Shown in pieces: positions 1 through 11,479 of a DNA stretch of 64,000 bases (positions are counted from its first letter, which is position 1; every line of letters starts with the position of its first letter). The notes below the pieces were generated by a model. The model did not search any database and was not told where the DNA came from. It saw only the letters and a program-made list of their open reading frames with translations. A program made the translations under genes and the position numbers. Origin of the DNA: Trichoplax adhaerens (lineage: Eukaryota; Placozoa; Uniplacotomia; Trichoplacea; Trichoplacidae); contig NW_002060948.1 of assembly GCF_000150275.1 (NCBI RefSeq), forward strand, positions 3,672,512-3,736,511. The letters are read 5' to 3'.

Positions 1-429
1 CAGGATACAGGGGGTGCAGTGATGGATGATGGAGATTCCTTATTCGTTAGCATATCCAATACTCAGTCTCGAATCATTATGCAATTAGGGCAATTAAGTT
101 CAAGACTAAGGACGCCTAGAAGAAATCGCAGCGTGCAAGGATGGCGCAACGGCTACAGAAAATTGGCGACTGCACACGAGATGAAATCAACGTTGCTCAA
201 TCAATTCATCACGTGCACGATCGGTCTAAATGAAAGCAATCAAAATGAATATGGCGATTCAAATCAAGTGATAGCAAGTAATTTAATCATAATTCAAGTA
301 TGGTAGTAAATATTGAAAACGTTCCAGCAATAGAATCGGCGATATCAATCGAACGAGCTGAGACCGGCCATGTACCAATTCGGTGCGCAACGACTAACGG
401 TGCAATTTTGAGATCGATGTTAGTTACTC

Positions 430-690
430 GATATGGAAAACATGGCGTAGAAGACCGCTTTCTGTGCTATATTGCCCTTTCCTTTTTAATAGGGCTTGCA
501 GCTTAGCCATCTTTCTGCATGTGTCAAGAATGATAGCGATGCAATTTTGGATCAATGTCCGCAACGCGATATGGAAAAACACGCAGTAGAGGCTCCGCTT
601 TCTGTGCCATTTTTCCATTTGCTTACAGCTTAGGCATCTTGCTGCTTTCTACAAGTGTCAAGAATGATAGCGATGGGATCAAGTTTCAGT
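430..690. repeat. Two-copy tandem repeat, about 139 bp
   Basis: A block starting at 430 (gatatggaaaacatggcgta) recurs at about 569 in diverged form. Both copies carry the landmarks 'ccgctttctgtgc' and 'gtgtcaagaatgatagcgatg'. The spacing is about 139 bases. Confidence 0.8.
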
Positions 691-987
691 GCTGTCATTG
701 GAATGATTGAGTAATGCACAATAATTGCAAATTTATGATTGTCAACATGTTTGTTGAGCAGATACGGTGTAGTACACAGAATCATGAGCAGGAAGCGACA
801 AGGCTTTCTGCTCGTTACTATTCAAGAAGAAGTTCCCAAGTCAAACCGAGGTCTTTCTTAGTATGTTTGAACGACTTGGATTCACAAGATTGCACCATTT
901 CTACCTGATTTCTACAGTATTGATTTTGTTTTATCTAGAATGGAGTACTCGGACTAAACTACAGTATAGTGCACTGCTGACAACCAA

Positions 988-1585
988 GCATCAAGTTAAA
1001 ATGGCTTCCCAATGACAGGATAACATAAACATGTTTCATTGCTTTCCAAGGAATGGTGGGTAAACTCAAACGAGACTTCAAATTTCCAATAGCCACCTTG
1101 GATATATAGCAACTGTTTTTCTCTGTAGTACGATTGTGCAGCTACTTGCTAGTCTTGATATTTTGCAATCACTAACATTTTTGAAGGCAGATTTCACACT
1201 CTGTCAACGACTTTGTCTTGTCTACAGCTGAATGCTCTGAGGAAAGGTTACTCGAGGAGCAAGCTAAAATGGCTTCGCAATGACGGGATAACAGAACCAG
1301 ATTTCATTGATTTCCAAGGAATGATGAACTCAAACGAGTATTGATATCTCCAATGGCCACCTTGGATATATATTAAACAAGTGTTTTTCTCTTTAGTAGG
1401 ATTGTACAACTATTGCTGGTCTTGAAATTTTGCAATCACTAACATTTTAAGGTAGATTTCACACTTTGCTAACGACTTTGTCTTGTCCACAGCTGAATAC
1501 TCTGAGGAAAGGTTGCTCAGCTATTACGCATTGCAAATAACGAAGCATCAAGTTAAAATAGCTTCCCAATGAGAGGATAACAGGG
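988..1585. repeat. Tandem repeat, about 270-285 bp, two full copies plus a third start
   Basis: Copies begin near 988, 1256 and 1542 with 'aaaatggcttcccaatgac' or close variants. They share further landmarks: 'tttccaaggaatg', 'gccaccttggatatat', 'gcaatcactaacattt' and 'gctgaatgctctgaggaaag'. The third copy is cut off after about 40 bases. Confidence 0.85.
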
Positions 1586-2376
1586 ATCAACTTCGATGTT
1601 GTGCTACTGCCATTGAAAGCTTTCTTGCGACGTCTATATTGCTTTCATCATCGTTTGTTAAATGTTGCATCGTATCGTATAAGACTGTAAATGCAGCAAT
1701 ATCATCATTAGGGGAAGCATCCTAATATAGTTATGAAATACTCTACAGTTATACGACAGCAGACTCAGAACGACTGAGTTCATAAATTATACGACTAGAA
1801 ACTCAGACAAGTATGTAATACACTTGGACATAAATGGAGCCTACCATCCTATGAATTGATGTGCCAAATCCGTTATTGCAACGGGTATTTACTGCTAGTT
1901 TCTATAAAATAGTACACTGCTAGTGCGATTTGTAGCATCTTGTACTACATTACTCGCTAGATGCAATTACTACCAAGAATATGACCTAGTGTCCATTGAA
2001 GCATCTTGGAGCTACATAACCCGCAAGATAGAAACTACTGTAAGATGGAGTTTCTATAAAGACAATATAAATTGATTTTAATCCAAGCATAGTACTGCAC
2101 ATACCAGTACATGGTAGGATAGCTAGCTGATAATCAAGACTATCGTAAATCGTGAATTTTATTGCATCATGAATAGAACAACTGTTGCAATAATAAAGGT
2201 TTGCTAATATGCAGCTAAGATAGACCAAGATTAATAACTCAGTTTCTATTTTTCAGTAAAAATGTTGCAATTCTGAATCATCAAAAACGTAGGTAAGAAG
2301 AAGCATCTTGTCCAAATAGTCTTGTCAATCTTGCTATCACAGAAAGAGTATTCACAATAAAAAAGTACTACAGTAA

Positions 2377-5300
2377 TTATCGACGATGTTTCTGGTTTGG
2401 TTTCCTTTTTTTCTTCTTCGACTTATCATGGCTATCAAGCTTTCCTTTTGTAGGGATAGGTTTGTTTGGTTTCCTTTTTTTCGTTTTCGACTGATCATCG
2501 CTATCAAGCTCTCTTTTTGTAGGAGTAGGTTCAGTAACAGTCTCTTGTTCTAAAACTGCTTCATCTGTGGAATCTTCTGTATCCGTCAAATTATCTATAG
2601 TTGATATAGAGGATTAAATGCAGTCACAAAGAGAAAATCAATCCATAAACTAGCATCGAAATTAAGTTAGAATTCTAGCCTATATTGGTACACCTATGAA
2701 TCTGCATGTCTGTTAAATGTCTATCATCTATTTATCACTCTGGCTGTACTGGAATAGGATCAATGCTGTAAAGACTATACATGGACACCCGTATAATCCA
2801 TGTACAACCACGGCATATTAAATTCAATTGGATGGATGCTCAAGATCATTGTATGATAGAGACTAGTATAACGTGAAAGTAAAAATAATTGCCTTTGCTT
2901 TCCTACAGTACACACCTTCCTTAGCAGGTATAAGATTGGACAATTTCTTAAATTTAGCTACAAAAAAGCCATCCATATTATGTTCATGAGGGTAATATCG
3001 CCTTGTTAGTTTTAAAGTAGGATGAAAGCGACGCTCTTTAAACCTATCAACATTTTGATCACAAAAGTTAATGCAGTTAATTGTTGATACTACGTACATA
3101 CAGCACCAATTCGAACAGACATAATAAAAAAGTATAATTACTTCGTAAATCCCTCTCTACCAAATTCCAATCCAGTGGATACTAATTTTACAGATCGGCG
3201 CTTCAAGGCGTAATCCACTACCCATTCATCTTCTTCTACCTGAAAAGTACATTATTGATTTAAATTAAATTACAAAAAAGGCCCACTTATTACTATCCAA
3301 AATATAATAAACTTAAATAATTCATTTATGAACAGCAATTTAATATCATTACCATTATAGAACAAGTACAATAAACGATATATCCTCCAGTAGATGATCT
3401 TGCATCAACCGAGTCAATGGCCGACAATAATAATTCCTTTTGAATGTGAGAGCATCGTAATATGTCTTTTTCACTCTGTAAGTAAATAAACCATACGCAT
3501 AAGAAAATGATAGCATATTTTTTAAACTAATTCTAGTGATAGCATAGAAACACCTTATTCGATTTAACGGAAGCATCCTTAGAGATTACACCTGTACCAC
3601 TACATGGAGCATCCAGTAGTACCCTATCGAATCCTCCAACAATCTAAAAAAGGATTTTTCTTATTAAATAGCATAACTTCATTTTTGGAATTTGACACTA
3701 TTGCTAGTACCTTTGGAAATTGTCGTCCATTTTCACTACATACGATAGTGTTGACGACACCTGCCAAACAGAACACAATTTAGTATTACGAACTCCACTA
3801 TTCAACTGATTATATTATTTTATTCCACCTAATCGATGAATATTTGCCGTTAAAGCCTTGCATCGTTCTTTATTAACATCATTCGCTACAATCATTCCAG
3901 TATTTTTCATCAAGGCAGCTAGAGGTATGAAATAGGCCACATATGAAGTTGAAATAATCATAATACAATCAATACGAATTGATCACACAGTTCAAAATAC
4001 CAATATATGTAGTCTTGCCACCAGGAGCTGAACACATGTCAAGTACTTTTTCATTCGGTTGCGCTGCTAACGCCATTACCGGTAACATAGACGAAGCCCC
4101 TTGAAGCATGTAATGCCCAGCGAGATATTCCGGAGTTGCACCTACAATTATGCAAGAAATTGAATGTAACGTGTGAATAGCCCCTTCAAAGAATGCTCAG
4201 CAAGCCAGTACCTATGATCGCATTATTCAAGAAGTAGTATAGTATACTAGTTCAGAAATTATTCAATAATTACCGATCGGTACTGGAGAATCAAATACAA
4301 TCAGTCCTACTTTAGACCATTCACCAATTGGATCTAAGTTGACACCACGGTTGATAAGAGCCTGTAGTAATAAATTTATTTTTAAATTTATACTCAGGTA
4401 TATTATCTACAATGAAGATAGACGATAAATGCAACTCATGAATTTTGTATGACAGAATACCTGTGCAAGATCTCTACGTCTCGATTTTAACGTGTTAGTA
4501 CGTATAGTTACAGGTCGCTCAACTTCATTCGCTTCTAGAAATTCGATCAACTACAAAAGATATTTCGTTACTGTTAGTGCTGTGCAAGTGTACATTAAGT
4601 CTCCCACAGAGTAGCATAAAAATGAATGGTAACACTCTAAATAATCAAGCTGCGTAAAAGCATTACTTCTTTAATATCGAATAAATCCGTAAACTTCTGC
4701 ATGAGGTAATCATTGTAGTTATAGTAATTCGCCAAGTCGTGCCTAAGTAGATCAAGATAGTCTTTCCGCTTCCTAAATAAAGACTCGGAGTTATTAAACT
4801 ATTGTGACTTCCCGAATGAACCATCACGATCGATTACCTTTCAGGGTCCCTTAATCTTTTAAAATTGCCTAAAACGGCGATGGTATCTTTGATCCGTTGA
4901 TGGACCAACTGCAAATCAGGAGGTTCAAGGCGTGGACTTATGTTAAGCATAAACTATTTATTCATGTAGTTCACTACTCATAGCAAAAATAATAACAGCT
5001 TTAAAGGATATTTTCTTTTTCAATTTCCTGGCCACTAGGCAAGACAAAAACTTCTGACTGAGCAATGTTGGTTTTCAGTTCTTCTTCTGCTAATTTCCTG
5101 AATAATACAGTGAAGGAAGAAACGTAAGATTTGACTATCTTACAGCTCTTTATAAATCGCTGATAGTTTTCCACCTGTTTCTAGATAATTTTTTATCTAG
5201 TTTTTGGGAAGCTTTTTCAATGGGTAGAAGCTATTAATAAATAAATAAAAAGGTATTTAACATCCAGATTGATAATTGTACTTTCATAATATCATTTATG

Positions 5301-6319
5301 CTAACATCATCTTCAGAGTCATCATCACTATATTCGGAGTCGTTAATGTCACTTCCATTAAGGCTTGCTTCATCAGGTAATTCTTCCGTCTCAGGCAACT
5401 CATCGAATTCATCGGGCTATTTATAGAAATAAATGAACAATCAATTCCAGTAATTGAAGGCTGTCCTAAAATCGTTCGGAGTAAAATTTCTTACAATCGC
5501 TTCATCGGAATCTTTATCACTTTCAGCATCATTCTCTGCTGCTAACTTTAGCCATTCTGCATTTTCGTCACTAAAGGGACTTTAGAAATTATCTTTTTTG
5601 AGTATGTGATATTGACGTTCTCGAAGATACATTAAATTATAATTGTTCATGTTTATTTAAAGATATCTACTTACTTTGCCTTTAATGGCATCTTGGGGGA
5701 CAGCTAATGGAATGCACATGTTTCAGAATCACATGTAGATATTTAAGAAATATTACTACCAACAGGCATAAAAATTTAAAGTGATATTGCTAGTACATCC
5801 TTACATACCTCTAATTCTTCCAAATTCTCATCTGTATGAACGAAATATAAGTAATTATAGTATCCATATTATTAAAGGATCAATAACGTAGATTGATAAA
5901 TGAATAGAGATAGACAATAAGGTCATCGTTAAGACTGTATAACTTATGCATGGTATGATAAAGTTAGAATTAGAACGTAAAGTGGTATATTTAAGATTTG
6001 AGAATGATAGCAATGCTATTAAGAGTATAACATTAATAATTCAAAATTATTTACTTGAGCAGATTCATTATATTAATTTTGATACTACAGAGCCGGTATT
6101 ATAACAGAATTACTAACCGCTATCTTGCGCCACAAGTTCTTGATTTTTTCGGTTAAGATTACTACGTGCATAAAGATATAATTATAAATGTCAACGTCAA
6201 CATTTTTAATATCTATTTTAAAATCATTCAAGTATTGAACATAATAGATTCATAACAAATCTTTAAATTCTTGTACCTCGATGGTATGGCAGATTGCTTT
6301 TTCCGAGAGACCTTGGTAT
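2377..6319 (-). CDS. NOP2: NOP2 nucleolar rRNA cytosine-C5 methyltransferase (p120/NOL1), 5' exon missing
   Basis: NOP2 is the nucleolar m5C methyltransferase that modifies large-subunit rRNA and supports 60S ribosome assembly. Exons, 5' to 3' on the minus strand: 6319-6277, 6161-6118, 5831-5809, 5703-5675, 5570-5495, 5416-5282, 5230-5175, 5097-5012, 4931-4838, 4772-4667, 4550-4461, 4361-4274, 4141-4001, 3918-3829, 3760-3711, 3643-3554, 3475-3353, 3239-3142, 3043-2916, 2594-2377. All junctions are in phase. The SAM-binding motif [10 protein letters not shown] (about 4010-4040), PCSGTG with its cysteine (about 3590-3607) and YCTCSI with the catalytic cysteine (about 3354-3372) are intact. The blocks [21 protein letters not shown] and FKERRFHP are typical of NOP2. 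The N-terminal part is acidic. The C-terminus is lysine-rich and contains a 24-residue tandem duplication. The first four exons listed are supported only by splice sites and phase. The exon with the start codon was not found. Confidence 0.93.
4932..5011 (-). other. NOP2: U12-type AT-AC intron in NOP2
   Basis: Read on the minus strand, the coding frame ends ...EIEKE at 5012. It is followed at once by ATATCCTTT, the consensus 5' splice site of AT-AC minor-class introns. There is no GT donor at the exon end required by the reading frame. At 4949-4942 lies TGCTTAAC, close to the U12 branch-site consensus TTCCTTAAC. The intron ends in AC at 4933-4932, about 11 bases after the branch adenosine. Joining 5012 to 4931 restores the frame (EIEKES-LEPPDLQ). 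The intron is 80 bases long. Human NOP2/P120 carries the classical AT-AC intron F; that the two share a position is inferred from memory. Confidence 0.92.
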
Positions 6320-6545
6320 CTGGTAAGATAAAGTAGAAATTAGTTGTAAAGACATCTTTTGTTGATCATAACTTTTACACTCATTTCCACGTGCGATCTA
6401 CAGTACTACCATTGAATGCAACGCCGAAGCAGCTGTACTGTACATTATTAATGTTAGAATTAGCTTAATCAGTGATTGTACGGTAGATGATTAGGATACG
6501 CGTAGTATCAAAGTATCGAAAATTTTTGGATGTGTGCTTAAGCCA

Positions 6546-7330
6546 TACATTCATTTCAGATGATACATAAGCTTTAGGATTAACTTTTAATGCCTTTAGA
6601 AGCTCATGAGTTAATTAATTATACGTATGCAATGCTACTACTGTTGGTTTTCCTGGTATTTATACACGAGGCTGCATGTATTCACAAATAGCTCATTCTG
6701 ATCTGAGAGAATACCAGTTTACTATGGTGTACCAGTGAGACCTTTTACATAATGTCCTGAATCTCCTGATCGTCATCGCTTTTTCTTTGAACAAAGAGGT
6801 GATACATTTATCTTCATAAATCTACTATTCATTAGCAAATCATTATAAAATTTTTAGCAATATACGAACACTGGGAATCAATGATGTTGGCCCTAGCGAT
6901 ATGCATTCATTCTAGATGATGCATAAGATGCAAAATTAATCTTTAATGCTTTAAGAAACTCATGAACCAATTCACTATACATATGCACTGCTACTAAAGT
7001 TGATTTTCCTGGTATTTATAGTGGACTGTATGCATTGATAAATAGCTCAATAAGATCGGAATGAGAAAATGTATACCAGTTTACTATGTTGAGACCTATT
7101 ACATGCTCGTAATGTCCTGAATCTCCTAATGATCACCGCTTTTAACTCTATGGTTACTACTGTAGTCCATCTATGAAGGACACTAGATCGACAATTTATA
7201 CTGCTAAATATAAGGTACTATAGAAGTGGTACATTCATCATCATCAATCTATTGTTCATTCTACAGTATATTAGCTCATATTGTAGCAAGCTCTTGTAAA
7301 ATTTCCAGCAATATACGAACACCAGAGATT
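6546..7330. repeat. Tandem duplication, period about 355 bp, plus a partial third copy
   Basis: The block starting 'cattcatttcagatgatacataag' near 6548 recurs near 6902 as 'cattcattctagatgatgcataag'. Both copies share 'tttttaatgc'-like text, 'ttttcctggtatttata', 'taccagtttactatg' and 'aatgtcctgaatctcct'. A third partial copy near 7240-7330 repeats 'aatatacgaacac' and its upstream context. Confidence 0.8.
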
Positions 7331-8081
7331 AGAAATTGAATGTCAATTACGCATATAGCCCGTTTCAACAGTGCTTTGATTGACCAAGAAGTCCTAGCAG
7401 TGAAATCTAAATCTTTGCTGTACATGTGGCAACTCGATGAAAAATTGAATGAACGCAACGTAGTGGATTCGCTTTTGATCTCTAGTTGTGGCTCGATTTC
7501 ATTGATTAGACTTGGATTTAAAACACGCCACTACCATCTAAATCGGTTTGCCATTATACTGTACAAGAAACTTTGGCTGCAAAGTACAGCAATGTAGCAG
7601 CTAAGGACAGCGAACATGTTGCCCTCAACCGAGATAATGTGTACTATACGATACTGTAGGAAGACTATAGACGACAAGCAACTACACTTGCAGTTTATCT
7701 AAGATTTTGTGTCCTTATAGGTATAACTATCATTCATTGCACAAGCCTAGCCAAGTTTATTGCATGATCTTGTACACCTTTCACTGCGCTACCTTGTGCA
7801 CATTCTCAACATACCTTGACGTTGATTTTTGTTCTTGGCCTTGAAAACTTTGCTATCTGCTGGATGCTTTTTGCTTTTCATTTTGCTGCCTTTAGCTAGT
7901 GTCTTATCCTTCATTCTTGACTAATGATCCAAGGCAGATAGGATATAATGAGATTGCAATATCACTTATTTCTACAGGTAGCAGCGATCACTTTGCATTC
8001 GATGAGCAAAATCAATCACCATCAGGTTGGTCAATGACTGAGTCAGACTGATGATTTTGAAGCTCCAGCGCAGGTTCTACT

Positions 8082-8204
8082 ATGGCAACGGGTCCGAAAC
8101 GTCAGGTGCTGGACCAGCAGCCAACGTTCCAGACCGGTGATGCCGGACAGTTGACTGGCAAGCCTAGGCGAACCAATAGCTTCAGTATGGATGTGGACGC
8201 CTGA
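8082..8204 (+). CDS. Small GC-rich open frame, unknown (doubtful)
   Basis: ATG at 8082 opens a 40-codon frame ending TGA at 8202-8204. The product starts MATGPKRQVLDQQP and ends KPRRTNSFSMDVDA, with a basic RRTNS stretch. Base composition is visibly richer in G and C than the flanks. Just upstream, 'tttctacag' at about 7971-7979 is a good acceptor, followed by another short acidic frame (SSDHFAFDEQNQ) ending near 8051. I recognise neither. They could be pieces of an unannotated gene, or the 5' region of SFT2. Confidence 0.2.
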   Translation: MATGPKRQVLDQQPTFQTGDAGQLTGKPRRTNSFSMDVDA

Positions 8205-8557
8205 CCAAGTTGGTACCCTACTCTAGAGTACACGTGTTACCGGTGTACGGTAGAACTTGATCGCATGCCTTTGATACTGTATAGTATAGTCTAGAGTAGA
8301 GCATGAGACCTGTAGTAGCACTTCTTGTACAGTAGGGTACGTCATCGTATTTGTCATGTTGTAGTCCGGTGATACTATTGCAGTAGAGCTACGCAGGTAA
8401 GCGATACAGCGACAAGAAACAGTATGAATCACCGTTGATAAAGTGTAGTATCCACAATCAGAGCAATTAGGGGCCAGGCGTCGGTTCGGTTCGGTTCGGT
8501 TACAGTAGGTTAGGTGAGCGAGCTAAGACACATTAATTCATTAATTAATTATATATT

Positions 8558-11479
8558 ATGGCTGCTACTGCGGTTACAATTACAGCTGGATCCTTCTCCA
8601 ATCTATTCCCTACGCCAACTGTCCATGCTAGTGATGTTTTGCCTTCCAAAGATGAAAATTCCGATGAAAACACGTCATTTATGTCCGGAGAGTGGCTCAA
8701 AACAACTCAGCAAGATCCCATATTGCCATCTTTGGTAAACGATGCTGCACTTCTTCAAAACATTGCGCGTATTTTATCTTTCTAATGTTGTATGCTTGCA
8801 TTCAATAACTTAACTTGAGAATTCATCGAAGTGAGCTTACAGTACTATAGATCGTGTTACAGAGATGAGAGAACCTACTGAATGGATAGTTTTTGACTCT
8901 TTGCCTGTAGATAATTCATTATTGATTATTTGATATACTGTATATATGTCTCTCTCTATATATATTCGTATAAATAATTAATTAATCAATATATGCTGAC
9001 TATACTGTACGGTATATTGACCGTAATCGTATATACTCGTATTTTCTTTATTTCCAAAGTTGTACGTATCCACTTGTTACAGTATATTGAACTTGAGAAT
9101 CAATTGTAATGAGCTGAAAGTACCATTGATCGTGTCATAGAGACGAGAGCCAGCTGAAAGGATAGTTTTCTACTCTTTAAACTGTAGACTGTCTATGTAT
9201 ACGTATTTATGCGGACTATACAGCACGATAAACTATAAAATGACTCTACCATTCTCAGGTGTGCAAAACTGGAAAGTTTCCACGTATTACAATCAGAATA
9301 TCATAAGTTGAGCTTATAGTATGTAGCCAGGCGTAACCTACTTCGATGCAAATGATATACGATAAAAACTTACTGTACAATTTGATCCTATCATACTGTA
9401 TATCAGCAGATACAGTAGTCAATGACTGTTCATCACGCCTGACAACTCCTAAACTACGTATTTTATCAATTCTTTACCGTTGATAATCTCTTACGTACAC
9501 ATGCCTGTTTCTGTACAAGTCTAATTTGCAACGACGAAAAGTAGAACTATTACAGAAAACTGAACACTACGAGCCTACGGTAGAGTACTGTCAGGTTTGT
9601 CCTCCCTGACATCTGCCTACAGTATAACTCTAAATACTGACAGTCTCTTAGAATTAGCGTTAAAAACCATTAAACAATCAACAATAGGATTGTATGGAGC
9701 ACTGGAACACCACTAGTCTCTCTTTTTAGACAAAACTTAACCTAAACTTTATCGAAAAACAAATCAATTTTTACGTAAACGTTACTTATCAGTACTTGGA
9801 TAGATAATATTGTAAGACTATGAACTTATCTATACAAGAATGTATTATATCATAGATAACGGTGTTTTTAACAAATTCCGAAGGATGTTATCTGACGAAA
9901 AGAAGATAACCATTCGTTGGTGAAAGTCACTTCGTGATAACTGCTAAATCTTATTCCATAGACATCGTTCACCTGCTATGAATACTCTAGCTACAGAATG
10001 ATGTGCAATGACTATAAAACAGTAGATAATGCCTATTAGAAATTTATTAGGGTAAAATTTTGATCTGGAATAAAGGTTATATTCTCACTGCTGTTTATAA
10101 ATAGACATATAGAACTCGGATAGTTGTAATTTGACCAGATTATGTGTCATTATACGAATAGAAGGTGTAGTACTATTATTATCAGCATACGCATATCTAC
10201 TCTATTGCGGTATGCATTAGCGTCCTTAAGTAGTTTTGAGTGCATATATACCTAATGAAAATATTGAATTACAGTACCAATATCTGTACTTGTAATTTGC
10301 ATTTAAGCTTACCAACAGAAACAATTTTACAAAAAACTCTTGCTATCTGTCTACTTGTAATGTGCTTCCTTATGAATAGCTATGATGATTGTAACAATTT
10401 ATAATTTCTTTACTTAATTGATTTCATGGCCATTTAAAAATCATCTTCCGGGTGAATGCAGACCAAAACTCAGCGTTTGATGGGTTTTATCTTTTGCTTA
10501 TCCGCTGGCTTAGTCTGTTTTCTCATGGTAAAAAGCTAACGATTTATTATTTACTATTACTATGATTTATATGCATTATTCAATCAACATACAGTAGGAT
10601 CATTTTACTGTATCGTCATTTTTGATAAGTAATTCATTGTTGTTGCAGCTCCAGCTGTTCCTCACTAGCTATAAAGGTAATACATGCGAGCTATTTTCCT
10701 ATAGGCTGCCTTCCTGATGCCATTTCTAGTTCTTCGAGCAAGAAAATTTGCTCTATTATTCACCTTAGGTAGTTTATTTACGATAGGAAGGTAGGTAAAA
10801 GAGCGCCGAATGTCAAATAGGGAATATAGAAAGTTAATTAAATAAGCTGTTTCTAATTTGTTTCTAATCCCAATAAGATTAACTACACTAATGTTATCAT
10901 TAATACGTAACTCATATTTTGAATTATTCTTAGTTTCTCTATGCTATGGGGACCTGTAAACCATCTTAAGCATTTATTTTCCTCGGAACGATTGACGTTT
11001 ACGCTTACCTACTTTCTATCACTTTTTGTTACGCTATACGCAGCATTAATCGTAAGTAAAGTCTGTAGTACATGATTAAGATTTCAAGAGATGAGACATG
11101 ATTGCTTTTGAACTTAGGTCAGAAGCACAGTGATGACACTAACTTTTGGCATAATTCAAATTATAGCATTGACATGGTATGTAGGTATTTATGTGATCAA
11201 GGTCGCGGTATAGTTTTGTATTCGAGTATTTAATATCAATTACGGCTTGTACCCGTATTCATGTCAAGATGAGGGCACGTAGTTCATTATATACTGTATA
11301 AATTAAAATCCTGTATTATATGCATGTGCCATTTGTGATTGTCATTTGATCGTATTATTTATGTTTATTTTAGGTACGTAAGCAGCTATGTGCCTGGTGG
11401 CATTACGGCGTTAAAATTGATGTCCAAAATATGTTCATCGTGTATGACAAAATCGGTCAAGTCAACTATATCTGTATAA
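8558..11479 (+). CDS. SFT2D3: SFT2-domain vesicle transport protein (SFT2D3-like)
   Basis: SFT2 proteins are small four-span membrane proteins that help fuse endosome-derived vesicles with the Golgi. Exons: 8558-8734, 10462-10527, 10705-10790, 10934-11051, 11118-11176, 11374-11479. All borders are AG/GT, all phases match, and the product is about 203 residues, near the length of animal SFT2D3. The first 59 residues are a soluble N-terminus ending in ...QQDPILPSL. The membrane domain follows with TKTQRLMGFIFCLSAG, then LRARKFALLFTLGSLF and WGPVNHLKHLF (the family signature), then a third span LTYFLSLFVTLYAALI and a last span ending WYVSSYVPGG. The RKFALLFTLGS block is closer to SFT2D3 and yeast Sft2 than to SFT2D1/2. 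The 1.7-kb first intron shows nothing else recognisable. Confidence 0.92.

Larger units (their letters stand above)
1..2376. other. Intergenic region with tandem duplications
   Basis: No gene could be supported here. Short open frames exist on both strands but none resembles a known family or forms an exon chain. The stretch contains two local tandem duplications, described separately. The rest is unique AT-rich sequence. Confidence 0.6.
6320..8557. other. Region between NOP2 and SFT2: repeats, GC-rich patch, divergent promoters
   Basis: This stretch separates the divergent genes NOP2 (minus) and SFT2 (plus). It should hold the missing NOP2 first exon and both promoters. It carries a duplicated block at 6546-7330 and a GC-richer patch at 7976-8220. 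A short GGTTC run lies near 8483-8502. Other open frames here (for example plus-strand 7340-7597) overlap the repeats and resemble nothing known. Confidence 0.5.

Noticed and set aside
7340-7597. 85-codon plus-strand frame
   Set aside because: It overlaps the partial third copy of a local repeat and resembles no known protein.
10649-10676. Possible SFT2 exon after 'gttgcag' (CTCCAGCTG...AAAG)
   Set aside because: It would be 28 bases and break the phase. Joining 10527 directly to 10705 keeps the frame and the family spacing.
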